Shown piece by piece: positions 53,780 to 62,513 of a DNA stretch of 64,000 nucleotides. The notes beneath the pieces are model-generated. The model saw nothing but the letters and a program-made list of their open reading frames with translations. It was not told the origin of the DNA and made no database searches. Both the position numbers and the translations under genes were made by a program. Each line of letters starts with the position of its first letter. Within the stretch, counting starts at the first letter, position 1. The stretch comes from Dysgonomonas sp. 520 (GTDB taxonomy: Bacteria; Bacteroidota; Bacteroidia; Bacteroidales; Dysgonomonadaceae): positions 1 to 64,000 of the forward strand of contig NZ_QVMP01000024.1 in the NCBI RefSeq assembly GCF_010501095.1, written 5' to 3'.

Positions 53780-55840
53780 TTACTTTATCACCTCGTATTC
53801 GTACAAAACAAAATCGTTGATATTTGGAATTTCCACTTCTATCAAGCCTTTTCGTCCTATTGTTTTATCTATTGTTTTTTGATTTTCCAGAATAGCTTTA
53901 CAGCGGATTTTTGTTCCTTCCTCGAACCAGGTTTTGAGATATCCTTTTCTGTCGGGATTATTTTCCCTGAAAAAGAGCAAGTAACCCTTGTCTCCGTTCA
54001 GAGACTGAAAGCCTGTCCACGACTTGCCCGACGGTTCATCACCTATGGGAAGAATTGTTCCTAAATGAAAATCGTGCTGTATTTTTTTATAATTGTTTAT
54101 CAGTTTTTTGATGCTTAGTGCTTCGTTAGGCAAGCCGCTTCCTTCAAACCAAGCCAAAGGTTGTCCTGCCATTGTTATGGCAAATAAATATTCGAAAGAA
54201 TATACTGCCGGTGCGAATGGATCATTACCATACTTATCGGCATTGCGCCATTTGTTTAGAAACTCAATCTGCAGTTTTTCGGCAGGAACATATTTTGCCA
54301 ATTGCCACAAATTACGCAGTGTGTGATAGGGATAATAGTTGCCCCAATCGGTATAGCGGTTTTCGAGAAATATATTTCCATATTCAGTAAACATGTGATA
54401 ACCGGTTCTGCGTCCGGCAGTGGCATCCAGATTGAATACTACATTATTGTTTGTATTTTCAAGAACCTTATCAAATAGTTTTCTCTGGTTTTCTTCCGCT
54501 TTTTTGGTAGGAATTGCCAGACCATCAATTTTGAAAGTGCGGATTCCGTATTCATTATAAAGGTCGGTGATTGCCTGAGCATCTTTTTGCCAATCGGCAT
54601 AGTCGTCCTGAACACTAGGATTGAACCAAAGACAAATTTCAACGCCCAGTTCTTTTCCTCGTTTCACTATCGGGTGCAAACCTCTGGGATATTTTACAGG
54701 ATCGGGTTTCCAATAGTCAGGATTGTCCCAAATATTTTTGAACGATCCTTTGGCGACAGCCGAATTAGGGCTTTTGCCCACTTGCCATCCGTCATCAATC
54801 TGGAAATGAGTCATTCCCAACTCGGCAGCACGTTCAACCTCTATCAAACTAAATTTTTCATTTACTTTTGAGTCCTGGCTGCGGTCGCCCCAGGTATTCA
54901 TCATCACCATTTCGTCCCGTCCGGGCAACAAGTTGCGTATATTTTTCTGATACGAACGCAAAGCACTTAGTTGCTCCAATTCGCCACCGCTATACACTCC
55001 TATTGCCACACTATAGGTTTTCACCCATTCATCTTTTTTTATGTCATTCTCGTTAATTCCAAGACCCGTAACCGTAAAACTTCCAAATTCGGCAGTAAAA
55101 TCATTCCCTTTATAAGCAAGTTGAACGCTTGAACTTGGAGCCTCTTTCAGAAAGAAGAATCCTTTTTCGTCAATAGGATTATGAGCGAATAGAAGATTTC
55201 CCCTGTACGAATTTTTGCGGTATGGAATTACGTTTGTTTCAAAAACAAGATTGTTGTTCCAGTCGGTTACATCATAAAATTCCACAGTTTTCATTTGCCA
55301 GTGATTCCCTCCCGGATTGAACTGGTCGAGAAGCGCAGTAACTTGCTTCGATTTCATATCTTCGGCAAATTCGATATTCTTCTTATCCGCCATATTCTCT
55401 GTTCGTCCTCCAAACACACTATTGGTATAGCCTTTCAGATAGGTATCGCAAACTATTACCGAACTATTTTTATAGATACGGAAAACACGCTTCACCTGAA
55501 GTTGGTCGAGAGTAAACGACACTGTAGCCTCCAAGAAAGACGGATGGATTGCATTTTCCTTAACCTCTTGAGAACTAAAGGACGCATTAACCGCTTTGGG
55601 GGTATCTTTTGTTATGAGAAAATCGGATTTCTTATTTTTATTCAACCACGTATGCTTGCCCGGTTTATCGGTTAGGCTATACGTAATTATATTTCCGTCG
55701 TTCCATACAAATTTTCTTTCTACAAATGCATTTCCTATCACAAGAGTATCGTCTTGCAAATGGCTGTAATAACTCTCTTGTGAGTAGGATAAGGAAGAGA
55801 GAAATATAAATATGAATAATATGATTGAACTGCGTTTCAT
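53780..55840 (-). CDS. GH36-like alpha-galactosidase
   Basis: A 686-residue secreted enzyme (signal peptide 1-20). The clan GH-D core is visible: NTWGDRSQDSKV, THFQIDDGWQVG, EICLWFNPSVQDD and RTFKIDGLAIP, where the Asp of KID is the nucleophile. The N-terminal 280 residues form the beta-super-sandwich and a distinct C-terminal beta domain closes the protein. Alpha-galactosidase or alpha-N-acetylgalactosaminidase are the usual activities. With GH97 next door, two alpha-galactose-type enzymes act in this locus. Confidence 0.85.
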   Translation of the reverse strand: MKRSSIILFIFIFLSSLSYSQESYYSHLQDDTLVIGNAFVERKFVWNDGNIITYSLTDKPGKHTWLNKNKKSDFLITKDTPKAVNASFSSQEVKENAIHPSFLEATVSFTLDQLQVKRVFRIYKNSSVIVCDTYLKGYTNSVFGGRTENMADKKNIEFAEDMKSKQVTALLDQFNPGGNHWQMKTVEFYDVTDWNNNLVFETNVIPYRKNSYRGNLLFAHNPIDEKGFFFLKEAPSSSVQLAYKGNDFTAEFGSFTVTGLGINENDIKKDEWVKTYSVAIGVYSGGELEQLSALRSYQKNIRNLLPGRDEMVMMNTWGDRSQDSKVNEKFSLIEVERAAELGMTHFQIDDGWQVGKSPNSAVAKGSFKNIWDNPDYWKPDPVKYPRGLHPIVKRGKELGVEICLWFNPSVQDDYADWQKDAQAITDLYNEYGIRTFKIDGLAIPTKKAEENQRKLFDKVLENTNNNVVFNLDATAGRRTGYHMFTEYGNIFLENRYTDWGNYYPYHTLRNLWQLAKYVPAEKLQIEFLNKWRNADKYGNDPFAPAVYSFEYLFAITMAGQPLAWFEGSGLPNEALSIKKLINNYKKIQHDFHLGTILPIGDEPSGKSWTGFQSLNGDKGYLLFFRENNPDRKGYLKTWFEEGTKIRCKAILENQKTIDKTIGRKGLIEVEIPNINDFVLYEYEVIK

Positions 55841-55852
55841 GGAAATTATATA

Positions 55853-57745
55853 TTAGTCTTGTTTCAATGCTCTGGGTGCTTTTAAAAAGTTCTGTTCGTT
55901 AAAGCGTTGATTGTCGGGAATTCCGTCTGTTTTGCCTGCTCCCTCCTGCATCATCTTTTTCAATTCGTCCAGATGGTGCTGATATATTTTGCGTGGGGTT
56001 GAATTATACTTTTTACAAAGCGAAGCGGCCATACCTACTACTTCTCCCATCATTCCGGTGGTACGCATCACCCGTACAGTACCCAATGCCACATGAGTTA
56101 CGCTGATGTTGCGTCCTGCCATGAAAAGGTTGTCCACATTACGGGAATAAAGGCAACGGTATGGTGCTGCATACGGATAAATTTTAATGTGCTTGGTTGC
56201 AGCCTTAAACTCTGCGCCCGGAAATCGTTCGGAATTTACCGGATCGGGAAAATGCAGGTCTATACTCCATGAAGCGGAAAAAGACGCGTCTTCGTGAAAA
56301 ACATTTTTGTCAATATCATCCTGTTTCAGAATATAATCCCCTAGCAAGCGTCTGGATTCTCTTTTACCGGCAAAACAAGCTACCCAATCGAGGCTTCTAT
56401 CTCTATATTTTGCATTATCTTTCAACTCGTTTTTCAAGAAACTCCAGTTAGAATAAACAACCATAAGTCCATAGTCACGAATACGTTCGAAATCTTTTAT
56501 CTGATCCAGATTCATGCCTGTTTCCCATTTCCATTCGCCCATGGTTACTTTTTCGCAATTTCCTTCGTTAAAAACCACTCCGTATTTGAATTGAGGAAAA
56601 CCTGTTTTCTTTCCTGTATCTTTCGAATACCATTGCACGGAAGACCCCATAGTCATTTTATCTGCAACCTCCGGAGCGAGTTCTTCACCAAATTCGCTAC
56701 GACTTTCACGCCCCATCTTATAATCTGCACCTGCCAGGTAACCAATTGTTCCATCACCAGTACAGTCTGAGAAGAAAGGTGCTTTTAGGCGTATTTCATT
56801 TCCGTTTTCAATATGCTTGATTACGACCGAGCTTATTTTATCGCCATCCATATCCACGGCTATAGCCCGATAGTTGGCAAAAAGAGATACATTCTTTTCA
56901 TTGGCAATAAATTCGTCCTTCTTCTTATCTTCATAAACTTCGGCAGGTTGAGCATTTCCTTCTTTCGAGTGACCGAATTCGCGAATCATGCGTCCCAAGC
57001 CTTTGTTCTGTTCCAATTCGATACTACCTCCCAGATGAACCCTTATTTCGGAACTGTTATTTCCTCCCAATACCGGACGGTCGTTGACTAAAGCAACTTT
57101 GCATCCTTGTCGGGAAGCGGTGGCAGCAGCGCACATTCCGGCAATTCCTCCACCCACAACAACAAAATCGAATGTTTCTGTTTCATTAGGTGTGACTGGA
57201 ATATTCAACAGTTTTTTTCGGAACAACTCTAGCTCAGCCTGTTCTGCAGGAGGCATTTTACCCTTTTCCGTTGTAAAATAGATAGCATCACAACGTCCGT
57301 TAAAACCTGTAAGATCGTGCAATGCAACAGAAGTTTCCTTGTTTTTTATGTTTGCACTTCCTGCATATTGCCACTCCCATTGGTTTCCGCTTACGCCTAA
57401 AGCCGCCGGCAACTTTTTGCCGGCGATTTCAAGTTTAAATTTTCCTGCACCTTCTCCATTATGCCATGGACTTGTCCAGTTGAATGTGCGGACATATACA
57501 TGGTATGTTCCGGTTTCAGGGAAAAGCACAGTTGTAGAAGCATCCTTTACAGGAACACCCATACCGTGTGCATTCAAATAAGGTGACCCCATCTGATCCA
57601 TAAACTGTTGGTCGAGAATCCATCCTCCTTTATCTGCAAAACTTTCGGCCTCAACCAATACATCTGCAGCATAAGATTTTGAATGCAGAAACAGCAATAG
57701 AGAAAATAAGAATGTGTTTACTATATATTTTTTCAACGTTGTCAA
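55853..57745 (-). CDS. Secreted FAD-dependent oxidoreductase with N-terminal CBM-like domain
   Basis: A 630-residue protein with signal peptide (1-26). The first 150 residues are a beta-sandwich like CBM35 (VLVEAESFADKGGWILDQQF, GTYHVYVRTFNW). Then comes an FAD-binding Rossmann fold, VVVGGGIAGMCAAATASRQG (about 195-215), PVLGGNNSSEIRVHLGG and a C-terminal FAD contact NLFMAGRNISVTHVAL. Such FAD proteins recur in polysaccharide loci of Bacteroidetes, where they may oxidise or epimerise sugars; the reaction is not established. Confidence 0.88.
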   Translation of the reverse strand: MTTLKKYIVNTFLFSLLLFLHSKSYAADVLVEAESFADKGGWILDQQFMDQMGSPYLNAHGMGVPVKDASTTVLFPETGTYHVYVRTFNWTSPWHNGEGAGKFKLEIAGKKLPAALGVSGNQWEWQYAGSANIKNKETSVALHDLTGFNGRCDAIYFTTEKGKMPPAEQAELELFRKKLLNIPVTPNETETFDFVVVGGGIAGMCAAATASRQGCKVALVNDRPVLGGNNSSEIRVHLGGSIELEQNKGLGRMIREFGHSKEGNAQPAEVYEDKKKDEFIANEKNVSLFANYRAIAVDMDGDKISSVVIKHIENGNEIRLKAPFFSDCTGDGTIGYLAGADYKMGRESRSEFGEELAPEVADKMTMGSSVQWYSKDTGKKTGFPQFKYGVVFNEGNCEKVTMGEWKWETGMNLDQIKDFERIRDYGLMVVYSNWSFLKNELKDNAKYRDRSLDWVACFAGKRESRRLLGDYILKQDDIDKNVFHEDASFSASWSIDLHFPDPVNSERFPGAEFKAATKHIKIYPYAAPYRCLYSRNVDNLFMAGRNISVTHVALGTVRVMRTTGMMGEVVGMAASLCKKYNSTPRKIYQHHLDELKKMMQEGAGKTDGIPDNQRFNEQNFLKAPRALKQD

Positions 57746-57775
57746 CTCTTTAATTGATTATAAAAAATGGTTATG

Positions 57776-59356
57776 TTATTTTACTTGCACATCAAGAAGT
57801 TTAACCCATCCTTCGGCGGTTGTTTCATCATTTACGGCAAGTTTAATAGCCGGTGCATTTTCTTTTTCTGTGTCAACAATTGCCACAGCCCATGTATATT
57901 TTCCGGCCGGAACATTTACCTTAGTTTTGAAATCATAAGTCTTAGGATTATCTTTCAACCAATCGGAAGGCTCACATTTATCGTCTATAAATATTCCTTT
58001 CGCTTTATTATTAGAATCTAACAAGGCAAAAGCAACTTTGTATTTATAATTCCATTGCTTGATGTTGTTCGGGAAATATCCCCAACCCATATTTCTCCAG
58101 CGGTGATTTATATTCACCTCTTGTCCCGAGTTTACATTTTCGGGCAGATATAATTGGTCTGGATAAAGACGATATCCTCCTTCGGAAACGAAATTTTGCA
58201 CAAGAGAAAAACTTGTAGTGAACCATGTTTCTGTTTCATAACCAACCCTGAAGTCCATCATATTCACATGAGCTTCTCTTGAAGTTTCATATTCTCCCAA
58301 TCTTACATCTTCAGGATGTCCTTCACGATACTTCTTGCTCGAGTCGGTCCAATATCTGTGTGTTCCACCAGTTATCCATCCGCCCTCCATAATGATAGGG
58401 ACTTTGTAGTTCCAGCTTTTAGCAAAGTTTTTCTCCCAAGTTTGGTAATAATCGGTCATACCAAATGCATCTTGTCTGAGGCTGTATCCTTTTGAGATAG
58501 CTTTTGCCAACAATGTAGAACTGCTTTCGACAGCCGATGATGCCCAGCTTGCAGGGTGTCCAACCACACGGTGATAGTTGATAACTAAAGGAACTTTTGT
58601 AAATGTTTTGCTATACAAGTCAGTAACCCAATCAAAAACTTCGGCTTTAAGTTTCTCCGTATTATCAGTAACCTTTTCTCCTACGCTTTCATAAATCACA
58701 TTATGAGCCTCGCCCCATTTACCCAAGCCATAAGCATCAATAAATGCTGTACGATCAGGGTCATTAAAGTCTTCGGCCAATGCTTTAATAAATTTTTCGT
58801 AGTATTGTTGGAAAACAGGATCTTGAGGATATGGAGTTATCCTGTCTGGGTAACTAGCATCTGCCAAATAATACTTAGCTCCGGCATCGAATACAAACTG
58901 TGGAGTATTTTGACGCTGGTCGCGTCCATCAACCACAATACGGAAAGCTATTGGCAACCCTCTTTTTCTGGCTCCCTCAATCATTTTTCCTACTTTTGTA
59001 CTAGTATCTCTCCAAGCATATACACCATCCTGAGGATTCATATTAGCCCAACTCGTACGAATGTAACAAGCAGAAGCGTAGTCGATCACCTTAACTGTTT
59101 GAGCAATATCTGTAACCCAAAATTCCGTATCCCAATATGATTCGTCACCCGTACCCGAAGCATACATAACCCAACCAGTCAGCGGATTACGAAGAACTTT
59201 TGTTTTATTGTACTTGGTTTTCACCTGAGTCCCTGTAACGGGTTCATTTCCTCCTGGATCCTTATCCGAATCTGAGCAAGAATAGGATGTGAAGCTCAGA
59301 AATGCCGCTAGTATGTAGCTGATTATCATTTTACTTCTTATTTTTCTTTTGTTCAT
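57776..59356 (-). CDS. DUF4874/DUF4832 lipoprotein, glycosidase-like
   Basis: A 526-residue lipoprotein (FTSYSCSDSD, lipid anchor at Cys 27). From about residue 55 it has the DUF4874/DUF4832 pattern RNPLTGWVMYA, YIRTSWANMNP, LPIAFRIVVD, GLGKWGEAHN and VPIIMEGGW. Glu 216 (WGEAHN) and Glu 324 (IMEGGW) are conserved in the chimera at 35397 and sit where acid/base and nucleophile lie in clan GH-A barrels (ends of strands 4 and 7). Activity is undescribed as far as can be told. Position next to SusE suggests it acts at the outer membrane. Confidence 0.8.
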   Translation of the reverse strand: MNKRKIRSKMIISYILAAFLSFTSYSCSDSDKDPGGNEPVTGTQVKTKYNKTKVLRNPLTGWVMYASGTGDESYWDTEFWVTDIAQTVKVIDYASACYIRTSWANMNPQDGVYAWRDTSTKVGKMIEGARKRGLPIAFRIVVDGRDQRQNTPQFVFDAGAKYYLADASYPDRITPYPQDPVFQQYYEKFIKALAEDFNDPDRTAFIDAYGLGKWGEAHNVIYESVGEKVTDNTEKLKAEVFDWVTDLYSKTFTKVPLVINYHRVVGHPASWASSAVESSSTLLAKAISKGYSLRQDAFGMTDYYQTWEKNFAKSWNYKVPIIMEGGWITGGTHRYWTDSSKKYREGHPEDVRLGEYETSREAHVNMMDFRVGYETETWFTTSFSLVQNFVSEGGYRLYPDQLYLPENVNSGQEVNINHRWRNMGWGYFPNNIKQWNYKYKVAFALLDSNNKAKGIFIDDKCEPSDWLKDNPKTYDFKTKVNVPAGKYTWAVAIVDTEKENAPAIKLAVNDETTAEGWVKLLDVQVK

Positions 59357-59441
59357 AATTAAAAAAATGATGTTAAAAAAGTATTCGGTTTATGTAATTG
59401 TAGCTAACAAAAACACAAAATGTTAAAAAGTGTATTTCAGA

Positions 59442-59478
59442 AAATATTGCCGTACTTTTATACCATACGGCAATATTT
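59442..59478 (-). terminator. 13-bp hairpin between SusE-like and DUF4832 genes
   Basis: AAATATTGCCGTA (59442-59454) is the exact reverse complement of TACGGCAATATTT (59466-59478), loop 11 bases. On the minus strand it is followed by TTTTCTG, a weak U-run, so it may be a partial terminator or an mRNA-stability element lowering expression of the enzymes relative to SusCDE. Confidence 0.7.
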
Positions 59479-59503
59479 CGTCTAAGTATCTAAAGAGAGT
59501 TTC

Positions 59504-60745
59504 CTATTGTTTTTTTGCTAAAATTGTTTTATTTCTTAGGTCAAATACAATAAAGTTAGCTCCTGCCGGAAGTTTGTAGTACGAGTTACGGGTTTCACCG
59601 TCGTAACCACCATGCAAATCGCCTAGTTTATCTAAAGCAAGAGATAAGTTCTGACGTTTTCCATCTTCGGTTAGCGGATTTGTGTATGCATATGCAACAT
59701 TTCTAAAGTCCGGATCACCATAGACAACAAACTTCACACCGTCTCCGCTTGACAATCCAGTACCCTGATAGATAAGTATTTGAGGATCGGCCAAACTTAC
59801 CGATATTGTTCCTGGTTTTTCAGCAGAAGGCCACCAGCCCCAGCCAGTTCCTCCTCCAAAGAGCCACAAATTGGTAACAGTAGTTTGCACTTCTTCTTCA
59901 CCTTTCATCCATGTAACAACGGCCGGTTCAAGAGCTGTAGCCGGAGAGTGAATAGTAACTTCAGAGTTTTCGAAGTCTACAATAACACGATATTCACCTG
60001 CAGTCTCTATGTTCCAGGCAACACGCTTATCTTGTTGCTCAACAGACTCAGCCTTACCATCTTGCAATGTTCCTTCTCCATCTTTAGGATTAAGATAATA
60101 TTGCTTATCTCCTTCCGAAACTACCAATGGAATAACTAATTCACCGGGTTTCAGATTAACCAACACTGCATATTTGCTTTCATTTTCCAGAGTTTTCTCT
60201 ATCTCTATTGTAGCATTATCCAATGCGCTTCCCGACAGAGTCACTTTTTCCGGTACAGGAACTTCTTCTTTAAGTGCAGCTACATTTATTGTTATATTAC
60301 GCACCTCAGGAGCCTCGAAAGTTGAACCACCTTCCCACTGAGCCACAACTCTAAACTCGAGTTGAAAAGGCTTAGTTAAAGGCAATTTCCATCTATCAAC
60401 TATCCAGCTATACAGTTGCTCGGAAGTGAAACTTCTGCTGAATATGCCATCTTCTTCTGCGTTAATAATAGCTGTAGATGTTCCATAGTTATTCCCAACA
60501 ACATCCAATTTTGATGTATAGAAAACCATGTTGTCTCCTGCCGCTTCCCTAGCCGCAGTCCATTCAAAATTCAAGATATATTCTCTAGGGTTATCCAGAT
60601 CTATTACGATATCATAAGAATCTGCTTTAAGTTCTAGCTTCTCTTGAACTTTTGGGATATCCTTGATCTCATTGTCGCATGCACTCAACAGAATTCCGAC
60701 AAATAATAAAGGCAATATTTTATATATAAATTTTACTCTTTTCAT
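59504..60745 (-). CDS. SusE/SusF-like surface glycan-binding lipoprotein
   Basis: A 413-residue lipoprotein (GILLSACDNE, anchor at Cys). It begins with a SusE N-terminal Ig-like domain (LDLDNPREYILNFEWTAA pattern: DNPREYILNFEWTAARE), continues with two or more beta domains, and carries a tryptophan-rich patch LFGGGTGWGWWPSAEKPG that may form a sugar-binding site. It follows SusD, the usual place of the SusE/SusF partner that binds the substrate on the cell surface. It does not degrade glycan itself. Confidence 0.85.
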   Translation of the reverse strand: MKRVKFIYKILPLLFVGILLSACDNEIKDIPKVQEKLELKADSYDIVIDLDNPREYILNFEWTAAREAAGDNMVFYTSKLDVVGNNYGTSTAIINAEEDGIFSRSFTSEQLYSWIVDRWKLPLTKPFQLEFRVVAQWEGGSTFEAPEVRNITINVAALKEEVPVPEKVTLSGSALDNATIEIEKTLENESKYAVLVNLKPGELVIPLVVSEGDKQYYLNPKDGEGTLQDGKAESVEQQDKRVAWNIETAGEYRVIVDFENSEVTIHSPATALEPAVVTWMKGEEEVQTTVTNLWLFGGGTGWGWWPSAEKPGTISVSLADPQILIYQGTGLSSGDGVKFVVYGDPDFRNVAYAYTNPLTEDGKRQNLSLALDKLGDLHGGYDGETRNSYYKLPAGANFIVFDLRNKTILAKKQ

Positions 60746-60776
60746 AATATATTTTTTTGCGAAAACTTTTAGATTC

Positions 60777-60813
60777 AGAAACTGTCTGAACTGTATAATA
60801 TCAAACAGTTTCT
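60777..60813 (-). other. Hairpin between SusD and SusE-like genes
   Basis: AGAAACTGT (60777-60785) pairs with ACAGTTTCT (60805-60813) around 19 bases. No U-run follows on the minus strand; likely an mRNA-processing or stability element. Confidence 0.5.
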
Positions 60814-60830
60814 TCTTCTAATTTTCAATA

Positions 60831-62495
60831 TTAATTATCATATCCTGGATTTTGAGGAAACTCTGCCCCCTGATTAGCATCGATAATAGTTTGAGGAATA
60901 GGCCACAATAACAACTTATTTATTAAGCTATTATCTTTTTCAATCTTCTCTTTTATCTTTTCATTGTGTGCTTTTACACGCTCAACTATAGTTTCAGTAC
61001 GAACCAATGTGAAACGACGGCTCTCTTCTCCTACCAATTCGCGGATTCGTTCGTCAAGCAATTCATCCATTGTCATTTCTGCAGCACTAAGATCAGGAGC
61101 ACCGGCACGACGACGTACCTCATTTACCGCATCAGCAGCTTTTTGAGGATTATTTTGTCCCAGATAAGCTTCGGCAAGCAACAGATAAGTTTCCGCCAGA
61201 CGGAATTTCATTCTGTCTCTATAACTACCGGTAAGACTTAGGTTTTCTTCACGTCCATAGAAAAACTTAGTTGGTGTAGGGAACAAATGTTTTGTCGAAA
61301 ACCACGTTTGTTCCGTTATATTACATTTTTTACCAAACAAAGCCGTTTCCTCAGGGTTGTTGTAGTACCAGTCGCGTTTGATATTGTAGTTCGAATTACG
61401 AATATCATTAGCATTGAAAATACCCGGATAATCACCTTCGGCATTGGTGCCTTTAGTACCTACCCACCATTTCATCGGAACTATCTGAGCAATACCACGA
61501 CCACCCAATGTATCTGCCAATACAAAACCTTTTAGTCCGGAATAGTTAGGAATCCAAGCTCTACGTGTCCAGTCTGTTGAGTTAGTACCTCCTCCAATTG
61601 CGTTGAACTCGAGCTGTAAAACCCAAATACTTTCCCTGTTACCACTTTTTCTGTTTTGATTATTTTCTATAAACAGGTCGCTAAACACGTCTCCAGGTTT
61701 ATTCTTATTTACTCCGTAACGTGTTTTCATCAAACCATAATGCTTACTGTCAATCACTTTAAGAGCAGCTTTTTCTGCCTCCTCATAATTTTTTTGGAAA
61801 AGATACATTTCACTCAACAAGTGGTACGCAGCCCATTTGGTAAGTTTTCCATCTTTCACTTCATCAGGATTTTCCGGCAAATATTCAATTGCAAATTTCA
61901 AATCGTCTATAATATGCTCCAACACCTCAGCTTTAGGTGTACGAGTAAAATCAAATCTGAAATCATACATTATCCTTTCTACGTATGGCACATCTCCATA
62001 GAGATAGACCAATGTACGATAGGCGTAAGCACGAAAGAAACGAGCCTCAGCCTGGAAACGTTCTTTATCGGTTGGAGAATCCCAATTCGTGTTTTCTTCG
62101 GAATAACCCAAAATTAAATTAGCTGAAGCAATTAAGCTATATGCCCAATTCCAATACGAACCAACAAATCTTTCCGCTGGTGTAAGTGTGAGATTTGCGA
62201 AGTTTGTCAAAGATCCATCACTATTTATGGCCTCTACAATGTCTGTGGCAACATGCAATGCTTCATAAGCACACGCATTACCATGCATAAATGCATCTTC
62301 CTCTCCCCATGTATTATATTCGGCACGAGTAAGAGCATAAAGTCCGGCAGAACCCACTTCAAACCCATAGGTGCTGGTGTAAGTGTTGGTAGGAGCTAAT
62401 TCCCCTTTCAATTTCTCTTCCAAGAAATCGTCACATCCGGTTGTTAAAGAAGCCATTAACACAACCGCTATAGCTGTTTTTATATATTTTTTCAT
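60831..62495 (-). CDS. SusD/RagB family nutrient-binding lipoprotein
   Basis: A 554-residue lipoprotein (SLTTGCDDFLEEK, lipid anchor at Cys) of the SusD fold: tetratricopeptide-like helices, RFQAEARFFRAYAYRTLVYLYGDVPYVE, KWAAYHLLSEMYLFQKNYEEAEKAA and, near the end, RLAETYLLLAEAYLGQNN and VNEVRRRAG. It caps the SusC transporter and binds oligosaccharide at the surface. It lies 18 bases after SusC on the minus strand, the standard order. Complete length. Confidence 0.95.
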   Translation of the reverse strand: MKKYIKTAIAVVLMASLTTGCDDFLEEKLKGELAPTNTYTSTYGFEVGSAGLYALTRAEYNTWGEEDAFMHGNACAYEALHVATDIVEAINSDGSLTNFANLTLTPAERFVGSYWNWAYSLIASANLILGYSEENTNWDSPTDKERFQAEARFFRAYAYRTLVYLYGDVPYVERIMYDFRFDFTRTPKAEVLEHIIDDLKFAIEYLPENPDEVKDGKLTKWAAYHLLSEMYLFQKNYEEAEKAALKVIDSKHYGLMKTRYGVNKNKPGDVFSDLFIENNQNRKSGNRESIWVLQLEFNAIGGGTNSTDWTRRAWIPNYSGLKGFVLADTLGGRGIAQIVPMKWWVGTKGTNAEGDYPGIFNANDIRNSNYNIKRDWYYNNPEETALFGKKCNITEQTWFSTKHLFPTPTKFFYGREENLSLTGSYRDRMKFRLAETYLLLAEAYLGQNNPQKAADAVNEVRRRAGAPDLSAAEMTMDELLDERIRELVGEESRRFTLVRTETIVERVKAHNEKIKEKIEKDNSLINKLLLWPIPQTIIDANQGAEFPQNPGYDN

Positions 62496-62513
62496 TTTAA
62501 TCTCGTGTTTTAA

